Source: Paragorgia papillata
Lineage: Eukaryota > Cnidaria > Anthozoa > Scleralcyonacea > Coralliidae
Assembly (NCBI GenBank): GCA_035771165.1
Contig: JAWNZC010000091.1
Location: 2,228,501 to 2,292,500, forward strand
Direction: 5' to 3'
Length of the DNA stretch: 64,000 nucleotides
Under the pieces are notes generated by a model, which was not told where the DNA came from, did not search any database, and saw nothing but the letters and a program-made list of their open reading frames with translations. Position numbers and translations under genes: made by a program. Positions 57,846-64,000 of this stretch are shown piece by piece (the stretch's first letter is position 1; each line of letters opens with the position of its first letter).

Positions 57846-59130
57846 CAGTGCGTTGTTTTTAAATAGCAATGGACAAGGCGGAAAATTTGTAAGTTATCAA
57901 GGAATGTTCTAAAAAAGTTCCTCCCAAGGAAGGCGAGACTCCTAAGAATTTTTTTTCTAGGAAAGGGAGATTTCTCTGAAAATTGCGTTTCAGCCCAGTG
58001 GGATGGGGACAAATTGTCTAAGGTTGGAGAGTGCAGGAGAGTCCCTGTTACACCGAGTTCTAATCATATCGGGCAGTGTAAATGAGGAATAAACGAAATA
58101 AGCAACACGCAAGACTATCAGAACATTTTAATTGAATAACTATAACTGTTGTTTGGTTTTAAAAATAGATAGATTAGTTCAAGACTATTGTATAGTACTG
58201 CAAACAAAAAAAAAGTTCAGACATGAGACCACGTAGTAGAGATTTTTGGTAAAGAAAAATTTGGAGTGTAAGAAATTATACATACGCAAAGTATACAACC
58301 AAACCGAGACTAGTTGCAAAAATGCAACGTCAAGGAATTCCGGACCACTGAGCTACGGAGGCCGTTGCTAGCACAGATGACCAACCTCACACTTGGTTTA
58401 CAGTTGTTATTGTTGTATTGTTTTATAAACTTGGAAACTGTTGCCGTATTTTAACTTATAATTCCGTAAATCATTAAAATAATCTTTTGACAGTTCGTCC
58501 CAAGGTTTGTCGGCATCGGCACACATTGAAACGGCTAATCGGACTGAGTTCTACTACGAAACACAATTTTCAAAATAGTTAACCTCTGTACTAGTTATAT
58601 TTTTAGCCTTTCCTCTTTTAAAATTAAATTTATCTTCATGACTCGGTATTTGATGTGAAAATGCTTGGTATACGCATGGCATAGCGTAATGAAGCTCAAG
58701 AAAGTTTGAAACTATGTACTTGATTGAGTCGAGCCTTGCCCAGGATTTGAAATGGCAGGTAACAAGTAGCGAATACTAATTCATTTCTGCCAAAACTAAT
58801 TGGCTTCTGTATCATTCAGGAATATTTACTGTTTAATATGAAAGACGTCCATCCAATAGAATCATTTTAACAGTACCTATTTTATTTTGCTATTAAGTTG
58901 GTTCTCAGTACCGGAACTCCTGTCACTTAAGCTTATATTTCAAACGAAAGCAATCATATATAGTACACAACTTTTTAGAGCACCAGAAACGCAAGCGTCA
59001 GGCCGTTTTTAACGCGCCAAGACATACCAAAATACCAAATAAGAGACCAGCAAAAAATAGCTTCGGTTTTTATTACTTCAATTGAAAAATACATATTATT
59101 TCGTTACTGATCGTAAGTATTTTACAGAAA
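57846..59130. other. no gene recognised
   Basis: Includes CGGCCTCCGTAGCTCAGTGG on the minus strand near 58345-58365, resembling a tRNA A box, without the rest of a tRNA. Confidence 0.35.
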
Positions 59131-59132
59131 TA

Positions 59133-59328
59133 TTATTTAGTTTAATGACCCAAGTACTAACTACACGTTGTAGAGAAAGAACCAAATTTTATTATTTTCA
59201 TTACAATAACCATTACCGTTACCATTACCGTTATTTAGTTTAATGACCCAAGTACTAATTACACGTTGTAGAGAAAGAACCAAATATTATTATTTTCATT
59301 ACCATAACCATTACAATTACCATTACCA
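59133..59328. repeat. 98-bp tandem duplication
   Basis: TTATTTAGTTTAATGACCCA starts at 59133 and 59231; the copies differ at a few positions and both end in ACCATTACC words that lead into the simple repeat. Confidence 0.92.
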
Positions 59329-60195
59329 TTACCATTACCATTGCCGCGGTCACGGTCACGACAACCAGAAGAACCACCAGCACCAACACCACCACCACCA
59401 ATACCAACACCAGCACCACCACCAGCATGAACACCAGCACCACCATCAGATTCAACACCATCACCAACACCAGCAGCACCACCACCACCAGGATCACCAC
59501 CACGCCAACACCAGCACAACCACCAGCACCAGCACCATCAGCACCACCACCAGCACCAACACCAGCACCAGCACCAGCACCTGCACCACCACCATCACCA
59601 GCGCTACCACCAGCACCACCACCAGCACCACCACCAGCACCACCACCAGCACCACCACCAGCACCACCACCAGCACCACCACCAGCACCACCACCAGCAC
59701 CACCACCAGCACCACCAGCACCAGCACCACCACCACCAGCACCAACACCAGCACCAGCACAAGCACCATCACGCACACCATCACATCACCACCACCATCA
59801 CCATCACCATCAACATCACCATCGCCATCATCATCACCATCAGCACCTCCATCAACAACAGTACCAGCACCAGCACAAACACCAACACCAGCACCAATAC
59901 CTTCACCATCACCACCATCATCACCACCATCACCACCATCAACACCATCGCTACCATCACCACCATCACCACCATCACCACCATCACCATCACCATCACC
60001 ATCACCATCACCGCTACCCGCACAACCACAACCACCACCAGCACCACCACCTGCACCACCACAAGCACCAGCACCAGCACAACCGCCATCACCATCACCA
60101 CCACCACCACTACCACCACGACCTGCACCATTACGATCACCACCACCAGCACCACCACAACCACCACCAGCACCACCACTTGCACCACGACTAGC

Positions 60196-60226
<31 letters not shown>

Positions 60227-61431
60227 GCACCAACACCAACACCAGCACAAGCACCAGTACCATCACCATCACGCACACCATCACATCACCACCACCACCA
60301 CCATCGCCATCACCATCAACATCACCATTGCCACCGCCATCGCCATCACCATCACCATCACCATCGCCATCATCATCAACGCCACCAGCACCATACAACC
60401 ACCACCAGCACCAGCACCTGCACTACCACTAGCACCAGCACAAGCAGCACCACCACCAGCACCATCTACAGCACCAGCACCACCAGCACCAACACAAGCA
60501 CCAGCTCCACCACCAGTACCAACACCAGCACCGGAACCACCACAAGCACCAGCACCATCACCACGAACAGCACCAGCACCATCACCTCCATCAACTCCAT
60601 CACCACCATCACCACCATCACCATCACTATCACCATCACCCACACCAACACCATCACATCACTATCACCATCACGATCACCATCACCGTCACCGCCACCA
60701 GCACCACCACAACCACCACCACCAGGACCACCAACTGCACCACCACTAGCAACAGACCCACCAGCACCACCACCAGCACCACAACCTGCACCACCACTAG
60801 CAACAGCACCACCAGCACCATCACCACCACCACCACCATCAGCACCTCCATCAACACCAGTACCAGCACCAGCACCAACACCAACCCCAACACCACAAAC
60901 AGCACCACCACCATCACCATCACCACCACCATCACCACCATCACAACCATCACCACCATCACAACCATCACCACCATCACCACCATCACCGCCATCACCA
61001 CCACCGCTACCAGCACAACCACAACCACTACCACCACCCCCGGCACCACCACTAGAACCAGCACCGGCACAACCGCCATCACCATCACCACCACCACCAC
61101 TACCACCACCACGACCTGCACCATTACGATCACCACCACCAGCACCACCAACTACACCACCATCTCCTCCAGCACCACCACTATCAGCGCCACCACCGCC
61201 ACCAGCACCACCACAACCACTAACAACACCACCAACAGCACAACCACCACTACAACGAACAACAGCACCACAAGCACCACCACCAGGATCGCCATCACCA
61301 CCACCACCACAAAAACCACCACCACAAAAACCACCACCACCCCCACCACCACCAATACCACCATCAACACCACCACCTGCATCACAAACACAACCACCAC
61401 AAATATAACCAAAACCAGCCCCACCACCACC

Positions 61432-61462
<31 letters not shown>

Positions 61463-64000
61463 CCACCACCACCAGCACCAGCATCACCACCACCAGGACA
61501 ACCAACACCATCACCACCACCACCAACACCACCACCACCACCACCACTACTACCATCAACACCACCATTTGCATCACAAACAACAACACCACCACTACAA
61601 CCAACAACACCACCACCAGCACCCCCATCGCCATCACCACCAGCAGCAACACCACCTGCACCAGAACCAGCACCAGCACCAGCACCAACACCAGCACCAT
61701 CACCATCACCATCACCATTACAATCACCATCACCAGGACCACCAACATAACCTCCACCACCACCAGCACCTCAAACAGCACCACCAACAACAACACCTGC
61801 AGCAGCAGCCCCAGCCCCAGCACAAGCACCATCACCATCACTATCACCATCATCAACACCAACCCCAACAACATCAAAAACACCAACACCATCACATCAC
61901 CATCACTATCACCAACACCAACACCAACACCATCAACATCACCAACACCATCACCGTCACCATCATCACCACCAACACCATCACATCACCATCACCATGA
62001 CAATGATTATCACCATGACCATGACCATGACCATGAACATCGCCATCACCATCACCATAACCATCACCGTCACCATCACATCACCATCACCATCACCATC
62101 ACATCACAATAACCATCACCATCAACATCACCATTACCACAAACACTACCACCACCACCACCACCACCACAACCACCATCATTACCACCTCCACCACCAT
62201 CAGAATCAACATCACCATCACCATCAGGACCGCCATCACCGCGACCACAACCAGCACCACCACAAACACCAGCACCAGCACCAGCACCATCACGAGCTCC
62301 AGCACCAATGCCATCACCTGCACCAGTACCAAAAGCAGCACCACCACCAGGACCACCAGCACCATCGTCACCAACACCACATCCACTACCGCCACCACCA
62401 CAACCACAACCACCACTAACACCACAACCACTACCACCACCAACACTACAACCAGCACCACCAGCAACAGCAACACAACCATCACTAGTACCAGAGCCAT
62501 CACCATCACCATCACAATCAATATCATCATCGGCATTAGCATCAGCATCACCATAAACATCACCATCACGATCACCATAACCACGACGACAACCAGCACA
62601 AGAACAGGACCACAACCAGCACCAGCATTACCAGCACCATCACCAGCGCCAGCACCAGCACCAACACCAGCAGCAGCAGCAGTACCAGCAACACAACCAG
62701 CACCAGCATCAGCACCAGCACCATCACCATCACCATCACCATCACCATCACCATCACCATCACCATCACCACCATCATCACCACCATCACCACCATCACC
62801 GTCACTATCACCATCACCATCACCCACACCAGTACCATCACCATCACCATCAACAACACCGCCACCATGACCGCTACCAGCACCACCACCAGCACCACCA
62901 GCAGCACCACCAAAACCACAACCTGCACCACCACTATCACCAGCATCACCACCTGCACCACCAATAGCACCAGCACTACCAGCACCAGCACCAGCACCAT
63001 CATCACTAGCACCAGAATCAACACCAACAGCACCACCACCAAAACCAGCTACAGTACAGCAACCAGCACCAGCACCAGCACCATCACCACCGTCACCATC
63101 ACCATCACCCACACCATCACATCACCATCAGCATCAACACCACCACGACCACCACCACCACCACCGTCACCATCACCATCACCGCTAAAAGAAAAACCAC
63201 AACCACAACCACCACCACCAGCACCACCACCTGCACCACCACTAACACCAGCACGACCATCACTACCACCATCACCACCACGATCACCATCACCACCACC
63301 ACCATCACCATCACCACCACTAGCACCACGACCTGCACCATTACGATCACCACCACCAGCACCACCAACACCAACAAAACCACCATCTCCTCCAGCACCA
63401 CCTCTACCACTATCAGCGCCACCATCGCCACCAGCACCACCACAACCATCAGCAACACCACCAACGGCACAACCACCACTACAACAAACAACAGCACCAC
63501 CACCAGGATCGCCACCACCACCACCACCAACAGCACAAAAACTACCACCACCACCACTACCACCATAAACACCACCACCTGCATCACAAAAACCACCACC
63601 ACAAATATAACCAACACCACGACCACCACCACCGTCACCATCACCACCAACAACACCAGCACCACCAGCAACACCACCACCATCACCCCCACCACCACCA
63701 CCACCACTACCATCAACACCAACACCTGCATCACAAACACCACCACCATAACTACAACCAACACCAACACCAGCACCTCCACCCCCCCATCGCCATCACC
63801 ACCACAAGCAACACCACAAGCACCAGCATCAGCACCATTACCATCACCATCACCATCACCATCACCATCACCATCACCATCACCATCACCATCACCATCA
63901 CCATCACCATCACCATCACCATCACCATCACCAGGACCATCACCACCACCAGCAGCAACACCACAACCACCAGCACCAGCAACACCACCAACAGCACAAC
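59329..64000. repeat. (CAC CAN)n simple-repeat tract
   Basis: 4.7 kb of mixed CACCAG, CACCAT and CACCAA hexamers on the plus strand, running to the window edge. The plus strand is almost only A and C, so stop codons are rare and large Pro/His/Thr ORFs appear in every frame. Phrases such as CCTGCACCATTACGATCACC recur at 60121, 61127 and 63332, showing higher-order duplication. Confidence 0.95.

Noticed and set aside
58335..58375. tRNA or tRNA-derived SINE on the minus strand
   Set aside because: Only an A-box-like GTAGCTCAGTGG; no B box at the right distance and no cloverleaf could be drawn.
59243..61408. 721-residue Pro/His/Thr-rich ORF and similar ORFs on both strands
   Set aside because: Translation of CAC/CAN simple repeat; open in all frames because the strand has few T, no domain, no splice or start context.

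Overview
The window looks like an intergenic to gene-poor stretch of a cnidarian nuclear genome, probably an anthozoan such as a stony coral or sea anemone. This is an inference. It rests on AT-rich sequence, spliced gene fragments, an animal SLCO (OATP) transporter end, Penelope-like and DIRS-like retroelements, and many fold-back elements of the kind I associate with coral assemblies. There are no prokaryotic operons, rRNA genes, convincing tRNA genes or CRISPR arrays. Almost everything is repeat or decayed mobile DNA. The only recognisable host gene is the 3' end of an SLCO transporter (12062-12759, + strand).

Layout. 1-4327: satellite of about 96 units of 45 bp, each a perfect 10-bp hairpin, abutting a truncated DIRS-like retrotransposon on the minus strand (4328-7010; gag-like ORF, reverse transcriptase, start of RNase H). 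7-12 kb: two TTAA-flanked fold-back elements, a pentanucleotide microsatellite, a 212-bp tandem duplication with an exon-like ORF, and a Penelope-like (PLE) fragment bounded by hammerhead ribozymes. 12-13 kb: SLCO last two exons. 13-19 kb: nested transposons, several defined by target-site duplications or by an empty-site copy elsewhere in the window. 20-24 kb: interleaved duplications and two arrays of palindromic words. 24.7-26.6 kb: TNP2-like (CACTA/EnSpm) transposase, one frameshift, minus strand. 28-33 kb: more fold-back elements, one of 2.4 kb. 35.5-36.9 kb: a decayed HUH endonuclease plus superfamily 3 helicase Rep gene. 37.5-42.4 kb: a 4.95-kb inverted-repeat transposon whose cysteine-rich gene is itself split by three insertions. 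42.6-47 kb: Ty3-like gag and LTR fragments and a mariner-like derivative. 48.5-51.4 kb: a longer PLE on the minus strand, interrupted by a 357-bp element with a perfect 8-bp target duplication. 51.7-59 kb: dispersed repeats and two more palindromic-word arrays. 59.3 kb to the end: simple repeat of CAC/CAN triplets.

How the parts fit together. The window is best read as layers of transposition: host DNA, then autonomous elements (DIRS, PLE, TNP2, Rep, Ty3, CXC-gene element), then non-autonomous inverted-repeat elements inside them, then tandem arrays. The most notable themes are the Rep (HUH-SF3) gene; three hammerhead ribozymes with a covarying stem II and self-complementary stem III; a family of TTAA-flanked fold-back elements; and five unrelated tandem arrays whose repeating word is itself an inverted repeat. 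All identifications are by reading; no database search was run.
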